Below are positions 10,081 through 18,009 of a stretch of DNA of 37,235 nucleotides, in pieces. Origin of the DNA: an uncultured Sphingobacteriales bacterium. GTDB lineage: Bacteria > Bacteroidota > Bacteroidia > Chitinophagales > Chitinophagaceae. The notes beneath the pieces were generated by a model. It saw nothing but the letters and a program-made list of their open reading frames with translations, was not told where the DNA came from and searched no databases. Position numbers and translations under genes: made by a program. The stretch lies in contig CALKHN010000017.1 of NCBI GenBank assembly GCA_937991535.1, forward strand, positions 1-37,235. The letters run 5' to 3'. The first letter of the stretch is position 1; every line of letters starts with the position of its first letter.

Positions 10081-10785
10081 TTATTTTCTGCCTGCCTGAT
10101 CTTTCAGATCTTTTGCTTTTGCCTTCAGGTTTTCCGCTTCAGCATTCATACGGTTGGCTTTTTGCAACAATTCAAAATTATTGTGGTACTGTTCCTCTAC
10201 ACGGATAACACTGTCCCGCAGATTGGGTTTTGCATTGGCCAAGCTATCAACCCAGTAAAGCTGCTGCTGTAAAATAACGTTTCCGGTATCCAACTTCAGG
10301 TAACGGTATTTGGTATCGTTGGCTATGTAGCCATCCAGTTTGGATGCCGTCATATACCAGCCTGCGCTTACCAGGGCAAAACCAATGAATAATGCGGCTG
10401 CAATCCAGGTAATTTTAGGAACATGGTGCTGGTGGATGATTTTTTGCAGAACAGGATTTTGCAATAACTGTATATTTTTATCCAGCTTGTTTGATAATTG
10501 ATGAGATTTTGCATCTGGTAATGAAAAGTGCTGAATAGCTTCCTGTATTTTGTTTATGGCAGTAGCAGTATCTTTTTTTAATTCCTCAGTAACTGCCGAT
10601 TCAACACTGAGCTGACTTTCTGCCCGTAGAAGCAATGCGTTTATTTTATTAGTGTATTCTTTAACGGAGGTAACAAGGCTGTTAATTGCTTTGGTATTTT
10701 GTTTATGGTCTTCCGAAAATTCGTTTAATATCAGTAGTACATTTTCTTTTTCCTCTTTGGTAAAATTTTTTATTGGAGTATCCAT
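10081..10785 (-). CDS. Mobilization-associated membrane protein with coiled coils
   Basis: 234 residues. The N-terminal half is a charged, helical, coiled-coil-like region. One strong transmembrane segment lies near residues 128-146 (ITWIAAALFIGFALVSAGWY). The C-terminal third is again helical and ends in Lys-rich coiled coil (AEAENLKAKAKDLKDQAGRK). It follows the relaxase by 35 nt on the same strand. Genes of this shape commonly sit behind Bacteroidetes relaxase genes on mobilizable elements, which supports an accessory role at the membrane, possibly docking the relaxosome to a coupling protein. That role is inference from position. Confidence 0.75.
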   Translation of the reverse strand: MDTPIKNFTKEEKENVLLILNEFSEDHKQNTKAINSLVTSVKEYTNKINALLLRAESQLSVESAVTEELKKDTATAINKIQEAIQHFSLPDAKSHQLSNKLDKNIQLLQNPVLQKIIHQHHVPKITWIAAALFIGFALVSAGWYMTASKLDGYIANDTKYRYLKLDTGNVILQQQLYWVDSLANAKPNLRDSVIRVEEQYHNNFELLQKANRMNAEAENLKAKAKDLKDQAGRK

Positions 10786-10820
10786 AACTCTCGTTTTAAA
10801 AGTTTAATAATAATTGTGTG

Positions 10821-11873
10821 CTAGACCTTGGGACGCTTGCGTTTCCTTTTTATTTTTGCTTTATGCAACAATTCCGGGCTTATACTCTGATCTACATATT
10901 CCGGTTTCAGCAGGTCAGAAAGAATGCCACCTAACCCTTTTGATAGTTCTTCCAGAACTGAATTTTCAGGCAACAGATTTTGTTCGTAGGCTGTTATCAC
11001 TTTTTTGTGTTTGAATCCGGTAGCAGCAATTTCCTTTTGGGGGATTGTTGCGGTTTCTTTTTCTTTTCTTTTGGCAGCTCCGGATAAATTTTCCGGTTTT
11101 AATTTCTTCTCCTGCTTTTGCAGTAACAGTTTTTCTATGGTATGCAGGGAGTATCCCAGATCGCTTCCCTTCACCTTTACTTTCTTATTATCAATAAAAG
11201 TGATGCCCCTTCCTTTGACAATCTGATATCCCAATGCCTGCAGCTTTTGGGCAAACTCATGGTAACTGAATGCACCATTTAATGACTGCTTAATATCATT
11301 CTTCATTTTTTCTTTCCGGGTGTCATGCCGGGGAATTAATTTTTGCTCCTTCGTCAAAAACCGCTTTGCACTAAGTACTTCCTGCAGGTTGTATTGCTTT
11401 TCCAACCGGCGACAAAGCCTGTCCATCTTCAAATAATTATTGCTGCTGCTGGCGGCTTTGCCCTGGTAGCCTACCCGGTTTGCCACCAAATGAATATGCT
11501 GTTTGTTGGTATCCTTATGTTGGATAATGATGTACTGGTTATCTGCTAACCCAAATTCTTTTGCCATTTCCTGACCGGCTTCAATCAGTTGGTTGCGGTT
11601 TAACTGTTCGCCGGGACGGAGGCTTAGCGATAAATGCAGCACCGGCTTTTCCACCCGCCTGCTCAACCGGGCAACCTCCTTAAACTGTTCAGCCAGTTCA
11701 TATTTATCACCAAAGCATTTGTTATAAGCCAATACCTCTGCCCGGTCTTTGTGCTGTAAGCCATCTTCCAATGACTTCTTTATTTTCTGTTCTTCCGTTA
11801 ATGTTCGTTTATCTTCCAGGCAATAGCTGATACAATGGAAGAAAGAAGTTCCCAGTGATATATTCCCGATCAT
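10821..11873 (-). CDS. mobB: Relaxase/mobilization nuclease (MOB_P type)
   Basis: 350 residues from the ATG at 11873, which overlaps the upstream TGA as ATGA (11870-11873), a sign of translational coupling; a start at 11894 exists but is less likely. It would nick oriT and pilot the transferred strand in conjugation. The N-terminal half has the Relaxase/VirD2-like fold signature: HLSLSLRPGE, then IIIQHKDTNKQHIHLVANR with histidines at about 119, 126 and 128, the metal-binding triad motif of this family. The N-terminal Tyr (ISYCLEDK) is a candidate nicking residue. The C-terminal part is Lys-rich and probably binds DNA or partner proteins. Upstream is a ribbon-helix-helix relaxosome protein, downstream a membrane accessory protein. 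Confidence 0.93.
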   Translation of the reverse strand: MIGNISLGTSFFHCISYCLEDKRTLTEEQKIKKSLEDGLQHKDRAEVLAYNKCFGDKYELAEQFKEVARLSRRVEKPVLHLSLSLRPGEQLNRNQLIEAGQEMAKEFGLADNQYIIIQHKDTNKQHIHLVANRVGYQGKAASSSNNYLKMDRLCRRLEKQYNLQEVLSAKRFLTKEQKLIPRHDTRKEKMKNDIKQSLNGAFSYHEFAQKLQALGYQIVKGRGITFIDNKKVKVKGSDLGYSLHTIEKLLLQKQEKKLKPENLSGAAKRKEKETATIPQKEIAATGFKHKKVITAYEQNLLPENSVLEELSKGLGGILSDLLKPEYVDQSISPELLHKAKIKRKRKRPKV

Positions 11874-12253
11874 TGTAAATAACTTTTGATACACTGGGCA
11901 ATTTCTTTTACCTCCCGTGAAAGAATTTCAAGACCAGCCCGTTCGGCAGCGTTCAGTTCTTCCACTACACTATTTCTTTTTTTAGCAATCTGGTTCAGGT
12001 TTGCCGCCATGTGGTTGAGTGTTCCAGTTAACTCTAAAACCTCTCCTGGTAACACTTTTTCTGTCGTGACAACCTGTCCGTTCAGTCCCATTTCCCGGAG
12101 AAATTCCGAAACCGAAAGCCCGGCTTTTTTAGCATTGGCACTGATCCTTGCCTGTTCGTAGCTGGCACATTTGAGCGTTAGCACCTGGTTGCGCTTGATG
12201 CTTTTGGCAGGTCTTCCGCCTTTGTTTTTCGCTTGTTCATTCATTTGCTTCAT
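11870..12253 (-). CDS. mobA: Relaxosome accessory protein (MobA/MobC-like, RHH)
   Basis: 127 residues; ATG at 12253, a second ATG at 12244 is also possible. KGGRPAKSIKRNQVLTLKCASYEQARISANAKKAGLS matches the basic N-terminus and ribbon-helix-helix of plasmid mobilization relaxosome proteins. LTGTLNHMAANLNQIAKK is the downstream helix often seen in MobC-type proteins (LNQIAK). It would bind near oriT and recruit the relaxase. The inverted repeats about 25-125 nt upstream (12277-12378) are the obvious candidate binding region. It overlaps the relaxase start. Confidence 0.88.
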   Translation of the reverse strand: MKQMNEQAKNKGGRPAKSIKRNQVLTLKCASYEQARISANAKKAGLSVSEFLREMGLNGQVVTTEKVLPGEVLELTGTLNHMAANLNQIAKKRNSVVEELNAAERAGLEILSREVKEIAQCIKSYLQ

Positions 12254-12276
12254 TATCTTGACCTCCTGATTTTTGA

Positions 12277-12378
12277 ATCCCGCTTAAAAGCGGGATGAAA
12301 AAATCCCTCTCACGAATCCCGCCATCAAAGCGGGATGAGCGAGCCAGCCGTTTTGGTATTACCAAAACATAGCTGGCT
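12277..12378. other. oriT-like cluster of three inverted repeats
   Basis: Three hairpins in about 100 nt upstream of the mobilization genes. First: ATCCCGC at 12277-12283 pairs with GCGGGAT at 12290-12296. Second: the same ATCCCGC/GCGGGAT arms at 12316-12322 and 12330-12336. Third: AGCCAGC (12342-12348) and TTTTGGTA (12351-12358) pair with TACCAAAA (12360-12367) and GCTGGCT (12372-12378). Repeated arms next to mob genes are typical of relaxosome binding sites. The exact nick site cannot be fixed from sequence. The remaining 366 nt up to 12744 hold one short inverted repeat (12558-12563/12569-12574) and no gene I can support. Confidence 0.65.
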
Positions 12379-12744
12379 ACTGAAAATCGAAAAGTCAATC
12401 TTTGGCTCCATCTTCATGATAAAGGGGTTTTTAGCTTATAAATTTGTTCTATGTTTTCTTATTGCATCTTAGGTAGGTGTTGTTGCTGTAGGGTCGCATA
12501 TGGCTTTAGAATGCGTTTGATGATCCGTTACGACGTTGAAGGGAAAGATTAGCGTTTCAAATGTGTAGCATTTGGTAACCCTTGTCTGTCAACTACACTG
12601 CTGATATTTAACTTTGATCCGTGTTCTGTCACCGTCCAGATTTAGCCGAATTTGTTAGAGAAAAGCTCTCGGAAAATTTGGCAGTGCTGTAGTTGTTTAT
12701 TTGTTCACGTTCTCTTTTTTGAAAAGAAATTTTCCTGGTTTTTC

Positions 12745-13113
12745 TTACGATTCCCGGTTAAAAATTTTCGGATTGCTTACACCATGCCTGCGAATATTGT
12801 CTTTCAAATCTGACCATAGACGAATATTAAAATCCGCCATTTCCAAAATCTCCATTACTGTTAACCGGTATGGATTGAGTACAGTTGCAACGGGTTTAGA
12901 AATGGGCTTTACTTTCTTTGGTTTGTTTTCAGCAGTGAAATCCGGTATTATATTGCCTGGACTTTCCTCTTGTCTTTGCTCCATGAAAGAAAGAATATTG
13001 GGCGCCGCGCCTTCTCCAACCTCCAGGTTACTTCCAATTGCCATGCTGTTTCCATACAGTTTAATCTGCTTACCGCTGCTGAGCGTCAGGGTTCTTCTTT
13101 TAAAGTCTGCCAT
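12745..13113 (-). CDS. Orphan protein of the mobilizable island
   Basis: 122 residues: a basic start (ADFKRRTLTLSSGKQIKLYGNSMAIG), a polar linker, and a helical C-terminal part (NPYRLTVMEILEMADFNIRLWSDLKDNIRRHG). It overlaps the primase-like gene by 14 nt, so it is translated from the same message. I do not recognise the family. Constant association with primase-like and mobilization genes in Bacteroidetes islands is my impression, not something shown here; a role in replication or DNA processing would fit. Confidence 0.75.
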   Translation of the reverse strand: MADFKRRTLTLSSGKQIKLYGNSMAIGSNLEVGEGAAPNILSFMEQRQEESPGNIIPDFTAENKPKKVKPISKPVATVLNPYRLTVMEILEMADFNIRLWSDLKDNIRRHGVSNPKIFNRES

Positions 13114-14065
13114 GTGATTTTCGTTTTATTGTTTTTGAATGTGATGGTTTGTTGGTATTGTAGAGGTGCTGTTTTTGTTTAAGTTGATGTGTGTGCCAGT
13201 CGTTGAGATCATCAAAACCTTGATATAAACTGCTTTTGTCATCATATGCAGGATGGGACTTAACGGCTTGTGTAATCCATGCCTGACCGGCAGTGCCCCG
13301 GTCTAACCAGAGCCGGATATTACGATGTGCCTCCATCGTTTGCTTTGCTCTTTGAAAAAAGGAAAGGGAATTGAGCACTAAAAAGTTGTTGGAGAGTTGA
13401 TCGTTTTTAAAGTGAGAAAGCCAGGAAAGGAAGTCAAAAAAGCCTTCAAAGACGTGAAGTTCCCGGCTGCCATTGTCAAAAAAGCGAAATGTTTTGGGCG
13501 ATGAGCTTCCCTTATAGTAAGGATTGCGGAGTTCATAACCGCCCATGCCGTTGGGGAAACCGATAGCAGTATGTTGCTTTCTGTAAAGATTAAAATCAAC
13601 TTCCCGGCAAAACTGACCGGCAAGATCAGGAGCTATGCCCCTTTCATTCAGATAATGCAGCAAGCGTACATTGCTCAACTGCCGGGTAGCTGTAATGATA
13701 ATTTTGCTGTCGGTAGTCTTTTCTTTTTCACCCGCAACCGGACTAATACTACTTTCCTTTTTCAATTGCGGGTGAAAAGAAAAATCGTTCTGTTCGTAAT
13801 CCCTGGTTAACAGTTCCAGGAACCCCCGTACATCTACACGATGATACAGGATGCCAAAATCTATAATGTTACCACCATCTCCGCTACCGTGATCATACCA
13901 AATATTACTCCGGCGGTTAATTTTAAAAGAGGGTGTTCGCTCCTGGCGAAAAGGAGATAAGTACCAATAATCTTCCCCTCTTGTGTTTATAGCCTGAAAG
14001 CCCAGCGAAGAAAGATAATCTACCATGTCAATTTTCCTAGCTTCTGCTACGGTTAGTTTTCCCAT
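13100..14065 (-). CDS. CHC2/Toprim-type primase-like protein
   Basis: 321 residues. The N-terminus (DMVDYLSSLGFQ) and PFRQERTPSFKIN followed by WYDHGSGDGGNIIDFGILY reproduce the fold of the CHC2 primase domain, but the zinc-ligand cysteines are absent (YWYLSPF where the first Cys would lie). The C-terminal half (HVFEGFFDFLSWLS, then VLNSLSFF, IRLWLDRGTAGQAW) matches a Toprim domain with its acidic Glu and the D-x-G-like DRGTAG element. It would prime or support replication of the transferred strand. It overlaps neighbours on both sides (13-14 nt), giving a tightly coupled HTH-primase-orphan operon. Confidence 0.85.
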   Translation of the reverse strand: MGKLTVAEARKIDMVDYLSSLGFQAINTRGEDYWYLSPFRQERTPSFKINRRSNIWYDHGSGDGGNIIDFGILYHRVDVRGFLELLTRDYEQNDFSFHPQLKKESSISPVAGEKEKTTDSKIIITATRQLSNVRLLHYLNERGIAPDLAGQFCREVDFNLYRKQHTAIGFPNGMGGYELRNPYYKGSSSPKTFRFFDNGSRELHVFEGFFDFLSWLSHFKNDQLSNNFLVLNSLSFFQRAKQTMEAHRNIRLWLDRGTAGQAWITQAVKSHPAYDDKSSLYQGFDDLNDWHTHQLKQKQHLYNTNKPSHSKTIKRKSHGRL

Positions 14066-14364
14066 TGGTCAGATTTTAAAAAGTTAGAACGGCGGCTTTG
14101 TTTTACATAGGCCATTACCTCGGAGCGGAGAAAGTACACCCTCCCCCGTTGCTTATGGGAAGGCAAACCTCGTTTCATCCAATCGTGCAGAGTAACCAGG
14201 GAGATGCGAAATATCCCGGCAATTTCCTTGCGGGTTAACAAGGGTTCTTCGTCCGGGTTTTCAGGGGATGTGCTTTTTATGGGCGTATTTTCCAGGCATT
14301 CCTTCACAGCCTCCCTGATCCACCGGCGAAAATCATTCTCATTCGGAATAAATAAAGTGTCCAT
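14053..14364 (-). CDS. Helix-turn-helix (excisionase/MerR-like) DNA-binding protein
   Basis: 103 residues. PLLTRKEIAGIFRISLVTLHDWMKRGLPSHKQRGRVYFLRSEV is the HTH_17/excisionase signature: helix-turn-helix followed by a wing, then VMAYVKQSRR. Such proteins act as directionality factors or as repressors of mobile-element operons. It is the first gene of an overlapping trio, which fits autoregulation of the primase unit. Which of the two roles applies cannot be told from sequence. Confidence 0.88.
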   Translation of the reverse strand: MDTLFIPNENDFRRWIREAVKECLENTPIKSTSPENPDEEPLLTRKEIAGIFRISLVTLHDWMKRGLPSHKQRGRVYFLRSEVMAYVKQSRRSNFLKSDQWEN

Positions 14365-14500
14365 AAAAAATAGTTTTATGGACGCAAGATGGGTTAGAAC
14401 CTATGCGAAGTCAATGATAGATGTCCCGTGTATTTTTATAAACTGGATGTGAGGGAGTTACAACTGGTAAAGCAAGCAGTTAAGAGATCGTAAAGCAACT

Positions 14501-15385
14501 TTATTTGCCGTAAAAAAAAGTTTGCAGGGCCTCCACGAGTTTTTTAACCGGGGGATGGTTCATCTTCAGGCGTTCGTTTTGCTCCCCCACTTTCTTTTGG
14601 AGTGTGGGGATTTTGTTATCGCGGAATGCCTCAAAATGCAGGTGTAAAATGGTGGCAATATCTATAGCCGTAAATTTTTTGAACAGTTGTTCTGCCCTGG
14701 CAAGTTCCGGCGGAGCCTGCACCTGTTGCCACAAAATCAGGAGCTGGATAATTTTTTCTTCGTGGTTGCGGTTATTGAGCTCAATTCGCCCGGAGGGTAA
14801 GCGCTCCGTGATAGATGATAACCGCTCTTCTGTTTCTGTCATGAGCTTGTCTATATAGTCACCTAACTGTACCGAAAGTTTTTGCATGAATTGTTCCACT
14901 TCGCCGGGATTAGAGGCTGACTGATTGCTAAAAATTTCCTGTACTCCCTTCTCCATCTCCTGTTTGATTATACCTTTTTGTGACTGCTTCCACGCCTGCT
15001 GCTTTTCCTGTACCCATTCAAAAGCTGATTGCAGTTTTTTACGTTTGATGTCCGTTATTTTCATTTGCAATCGGTCACTTATTTCATAGTGCAGGAATCG
15101 TAAAAAATCGTGCTGGTCAGCATAGACGGAAAAATGAAATTCCAGAAAATGGATAATGTCGTAGCCCTTGTATTCGCATAGTTTATTGAAAAACTCGTTG
15201 TAATACCGCTCTCTGTAAGGTTCTTTTGGGAAATACAGGTAGTGATCCGGTTGGTAGTCGCCTATTTTATACTGGAAATACGGTACAAAGTTTCCCGGCG
15301 TCCTGGAGTAAGCAGACCGCCCGAAAATATCGGCTGCCATATTACGCAGCACCATATTACTTCTCCATTTATTAATCCATCCCAT
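14501..15385 (-). CDS. Large orphan of the mobilizable island
   Basis: 294 residues, no family recognised. The N-terminal third is aromatic-rich (FVPYFQYKIGDYQPDHYLYFPKEPYRERYYNEFFNKL). The middle (about 110-190) is charged and helical, probably coiled coil. The C-terminal part is helical with ELARAEQLFKKFTAIDIATILHLHF. No signal peptide or membrane segment. It lies between the HTH gene and the toxin-antitoxin pair as a single leftward unit preceded by 241 nt of non-coding DNA. Cargo of the island is likely; function unknown. Confidence 0.75.
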   Translation of the reverse strand: MGWINKWRSNMVLRNMAADIFGRSAYSRTPGNFVPYFQYKIGDYQPDHYLYFPKEPYRERYYNEFFNKLCEYKGYDIIHFLEFHFSVYADQHDFLRFLHYEISDRLQMKITDIKRKKLQSAFEWVQEKQQAWKQSQKGIIKQEMEKGVQEIFSNQSASNPGEVEQFMQKLSVQLGDYIDKLMTETEERLSSITERLPSGRIELNNRNHEEKIIQLLILWQQVQAPPELARAEQLFKKFTAIDIATILHLHFEAFRDNKIPTLQKKVGEQNERLKMNHPPVKKLVEALQTFFYGK

Positions 15386-15536
15386 CCGAATTTATTTCAG
15401 AGTTGAGCCAATAAATCTTTATTAAATTTAAGTAATTATGGAAAAATAGGATGAGGAGCTTAGCCAATATAGGACGTCTGACGTTAAAAAAGACGCTTTT
15501 TAAACGGCTTACAATAAATAAGCTAATTATTAGAGT

Positions 15537-15594
15537 AAGGGGAAATGAATTGCTGTCGTAGCAATTTTCGAACTATTTTTTTAAGTGTCCCCTT
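15537..15594 (-). terminator. Nested hairpin downstream of the toxin-antitoxin pair
   Basis: Outer arms AAGGGGA (15537-15543) and TCCCCTT (15588-15594) enclose an inner hairpin AATTGCT (15548-15554)/AGCAATT (15560-15566), with a T-run at 15575-15582 on the plus strand. It begins about 33 nt past the toxin stop on the minus strand. The T-run lies on the wrong side for a simple minus-strand intrinsic terminator, so a stabilising 3' structure is equally possible. Confidence 0.4.
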
Positions 15595-15626
15595 CGCTAA
15601 TGTATGTATTTATTTGCTGCTTAGTA

Positions 15627-16322
15627 TTATAATCTTCTACCTCTTTTTTTTTGCTGAATCGTAGTTGCTTTTTTTTGAGAAGGAACGTTTTTCTTCTGAA
15701 ATATTTTCTGATCGTTAGTAACAGCATCATGTAATCTGTCGGCAATTTCCTTCCAGGGAATTTCCTGATCGATATAATCAATCCTCTGTTTCATATTTAT
15801 ATCATTGTGATAAAGAAGTGCGTTATGAGCCATTTGCCTGTTCACATCCGGATATTTCCGCACAAAACTTTCAGTTACTTTGTTTAACGGAAGATGCTCA
15901 AGCAGCGCATACATATCAACAAAGTCTTTCAAACGGGTACCGCTATTAAGAATAGCATTTAATTTCATCGCTCCAATATCTTCCAACGATAACATTCTTA
16001 TACCTTCTTTGATTTCTACCTGTTTTAATATGGGGTATTGATGTGCCAGTAAATCAATTTTCACATTGTTAATAAAGGCAAAAACGCCATTCTGGAGGAC
16101 GCCAGAAAGTGTAGCATTATAAGTATTCACTAAATATTTTGCAAGCGCAAGGGCGTCAAAATTAGTATCTGCAAAAAGATCAATATCTATTGATTTTCTA
16201 TGACCCAGTTTTAAAGAAAGAGCAGTGCCGCCAACAAGATTAAACTTAAACAACTCCACATCAAGCATCAACTTTTTTATCAGATCCAGTGTCCCGGTCT
16301 CGACTGTTTTCGTGTATAACAT
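15627..16322 (-). CDS. AbiEii/AbiGii-type nucleotidyltransferase toxin
   Basis: 231 residues. FNLVGGTALSLKLGHRKSIDIDLF (residues 28-50) is the GG...DxD nucleotidyltransferase motif of the AbiEii/AbiGii toxin family, with Gly31-Gly32, Asp46 and Asp48. LEDIGAMKLNAILNSGTRLKDFVDMYALL is the second conserved block (KLxAI...RxKDxxDLY). The C-terminal 30 residues are strongly basic. Family toxins modify tRNA or other RNA to abort phage infection. Its start overlaps the upstream DUF6922 gene by 43 nt, the arrangement of a toxin behind its antitoxin. It is cargo of the mobile island. Confidence 0.9.
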   Translation of the reverse strand: MLYTKTVETGTLDLIKKLMLDVELFKFNLVGGTALSLKLGHRKSIDIDLFADTNFDALALAKYLVNTYNATLSGVLQNGVFAFINNVKIDLLAHQYPILKQVEIKEGIRMLSLEDIGAMKLNAILNSGTRLKDFVDMYALLEHLPLNKVTESFVRKYPDVNRQMAHNALLYHNDINMKQRIDYIDQEIPWKEIADRLHDAVTNDQKIFQKKNVPSQKKATTIQQKKRGRRL

Positions 16323-16594
16323 AACAGATTCTCCTTAGGGATAGAAAAATACACACAAACCTTCTCAATAGCATAGTCTGCCAGGAACTTTATCTCGTTT
16401 TTTACTGCATGAACCACCTGATCGTATCCGTAGAAACGTATCATCTCCTCCCATTCTTCTTTGCTGCCACGTTCAAATACCCTTTCCATTACAGTCAGAT
16501 AGTCGCCCATCCAATCAATCTCGTCATATCTAAAGTCCCAAAAAAGACGTTTCGGTAATTGAGGTTTGTTTTGTATTTGTTTATCTATGCCCAT
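16280..16594 (-). CDS. DUF6922-type putative antitoxin
   Basis: 104 residues. LPKRLFWDFRYDEIDW, VMERVFERGSKEEWEEMIRFYG, and CYTRKQSRPGHWI near the end match the small DUF6922-like partner usually found immediately upstream of AbiEii-type toxins in Bacteroidota. It lacks the winged-helix features of classical AbiEi. It would neutralise the nucleotidyltransferase and may autoregulate the pair. Calls rest on conserved context and motif memory. Confidence 0.8.
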   Translation of the reverse strand: MGIDKQIQNKPQLPKRLFWDFRYDEIDWMGDYLTVMERVFERGSKEEWEEMIRFYGYDQVVHAVKNEIKFLADYAIEKVCVYFSIPKENLLCYTRKQSRPGHWI

Positions 16595-16631
16595 ATTTTA
16601 AAGTTACAAAAATTTTATTGTTCGCTGTTTT

Positions 16632-16706
16632 TCAGGTAAACCCGTTAACGGCATCCCGATTGACTTCTACGCCAATTCCGAAATCACCCGGGAAATGGCT
16701 ATTTAA
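16632..16706 (+). pseudogene. Possible 3' gene remnant
   Basis: A plus-strand frame reads GKPVNGIPIDFYANSE and ITREMAI before TAA at 16704-16706. It looks protein-like but is preceded by an in-frame stop about 35 nt upstream and has no start codon. It may be the tail of a gene cut off by the island. Too short to assign; chance is possible. Confidence 0.25.
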
Positions 16707-17539
16707 TTAGAAGTACCTGAAAAATCATCAGGATTTATTTCCCGTCTCTTATTAAATGCAGTTAGTTTGCCGGCAAGTTCCTTTTTTAACTCGTTTCCAA
16801 AACTATCCAGGTAGTTTTCAGTAGTTCGTATGTCTTCATGCCCCAACGCCTCCTGTATTACTTCCGTACTGGCTCCTGAACGTTTCAGGACTGTGGCAAA
16901 GCTATGTCTGGCTACATAGGTAGTCGCTTTCTTGTCAATCCCCAAATTTTGACAAATCTTCACCATCCAGTCGTTAATGAAGCGTACAAAAAATTGCAGC
17001 AAATCATATTGTCTTAGCGGCGTTACTCCCTCATAAAGAATCGGGAATATGTAATTCTCCGGTCTTTTATCCTTGTTACCCAATTCTTCAATGATGGCGG
17101 TGATTTCCTCAGTTATATAAACCACAATCGGTTTGGGATCGGAACGGCTGGTTCGCTCTGTTTTTGCACGCTCAAAAACAATGTATTCTTCCTGTATGTT
17201 TTTATATTTAAGCAATGCTACATCTTTGGGATTAATGCCGTTGCTGAAGTAACAAAACAGCCAGTATGCCTTTGCCTTCTTTTCGCTTTCACAAGATGGT
17301 TTGTAGTAATATATCTGCTCAATATGGTTTAACTCTAAAGCTTTCTTCTTATTACGGCTATTAGGAATTTGATATTTGCGCCGTCCGAAAGGGTAGCATT
17401 TGTCCTTTCGGATAATTCCATTAGCGTCTGCCTCGTTAAAAATGGTTCTCAATGCACGGGTATATATGCCGATAGTGGTTTTTGACATTCCTCCCTGTTT
17501 TGCCCACTGTTCATATCTGTTAAGGTAGTTCACCGTCAT
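16703..17539 (-). CDS. Tyrosine recombinase/integrase, 5'-truncated
   Basis: 278 residues from the only ATG. The C-terminal catalytic domain is complete: Lys126 (ERAKTERT), Arg211 (TYVARHSFAT), His234 (LGHEDIRTT) and Tyr243 (ENYLDSF). The usual first Arg position reads NGIN, as I recall from some Bacteroidetes members. The N-terminus is not natural: the same frame stays open for 44 codons upstream (to 17671), reading YIKKLLTEGRIGTAL then AYNSFKRFSGN, the standard SAM-like core-binding domain, but without ATG. The preceding arm-binding domain (roughly 100 residues) is missing because a thioredoxin fragment abuts at about 17638-17650. It would catalyse island integration, but is probably crippled. 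Confidence 0.88.
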   Translation of the reverse strand: MTVNYLNRYEQWAKQGGMSKTTIGIYTRALRTIFNEADANGIIRKDKCYPFGRRKYQIPNSRNKKKALELNHIEQIYYYKPSCESEKKAKAYWLFCYFSNGINPKDVALLKYKNIQEEYIVFERAKTERTSRSDPKPIVVYITEEITAIIEELGNKDKRPENYIFPILYEGVTPLRQYDLLQFFVRFINDWMVKICQNLGIDKKATTYVARHSFATVLKRSGASTEVIQEALGHEDIRTTENYLDSFGNELKKELAGKLTAFNKRREINPDDFSGTSN

Positions 17540-17637
17540 ATAGTTAAATGTAACATTCCCACTGAATCGCTTAAAAGAATTGTAGGCACAATGACAGCTT
17601 AAAGCGGTTCCTATCCTGCCTTCGGTAAGGAGTTTCT

Positions 17638-18009
17638 TTATGTATTGTGGGGAAAGAGTTTTTTTAAGACGCTATCTTTAGTAACAAATGGAAGTTTAAC
17701 TTTTCTTGCTATTGCATTTTTTGCAAAAAAAGCTTGTACAGTTTTGGTTGGCTCATAACCAACAACAATTATTTGCACCTGCTCTTTTAGCTGGCGCTGA
17801 ATAGCATCAAGGTGAGGCAATGCTTTGGTGCAGGCTCCGCACCAGGATGCCCAAAAGTCCAGTATCACCAGCTTGCCTTTTAGATCAGATAATCGGATTT
17901 TAGAAACGGGGTAGTTAATTACATTGGTGAGTTCCAAGTCAGCGGGTATTGTGTCTCCTATTGATAGGGGGCGGATTTCCTTTTCGGTGGTTTGAGAAAA
18001 GGATGTTAA
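17638..18009 (-). pseudogene. TlpA-like thioredoxin, both ends missing
   Basis: Open frame of 123 codons with no ATG (a TTG at 17937 is the only start-like codon, and would remove conserved residues). It reads LTSFSQTTEKEIRPLSIGDTI, where LTSFSQ looks like a signal-peptide end, then LSDLKGKLVILDFWASWCGAC with the CxxC active site, and stops at KKLFPHN just before the family's usual continuation. So it lacks both the start of the signal peptide and the C-terminal half. It abuts the ATPase fragment at about 18006 and the integrase fragment at about 17640. Family members are exported thiol-disulfide oxidoreductases. Confidence 0.85.
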
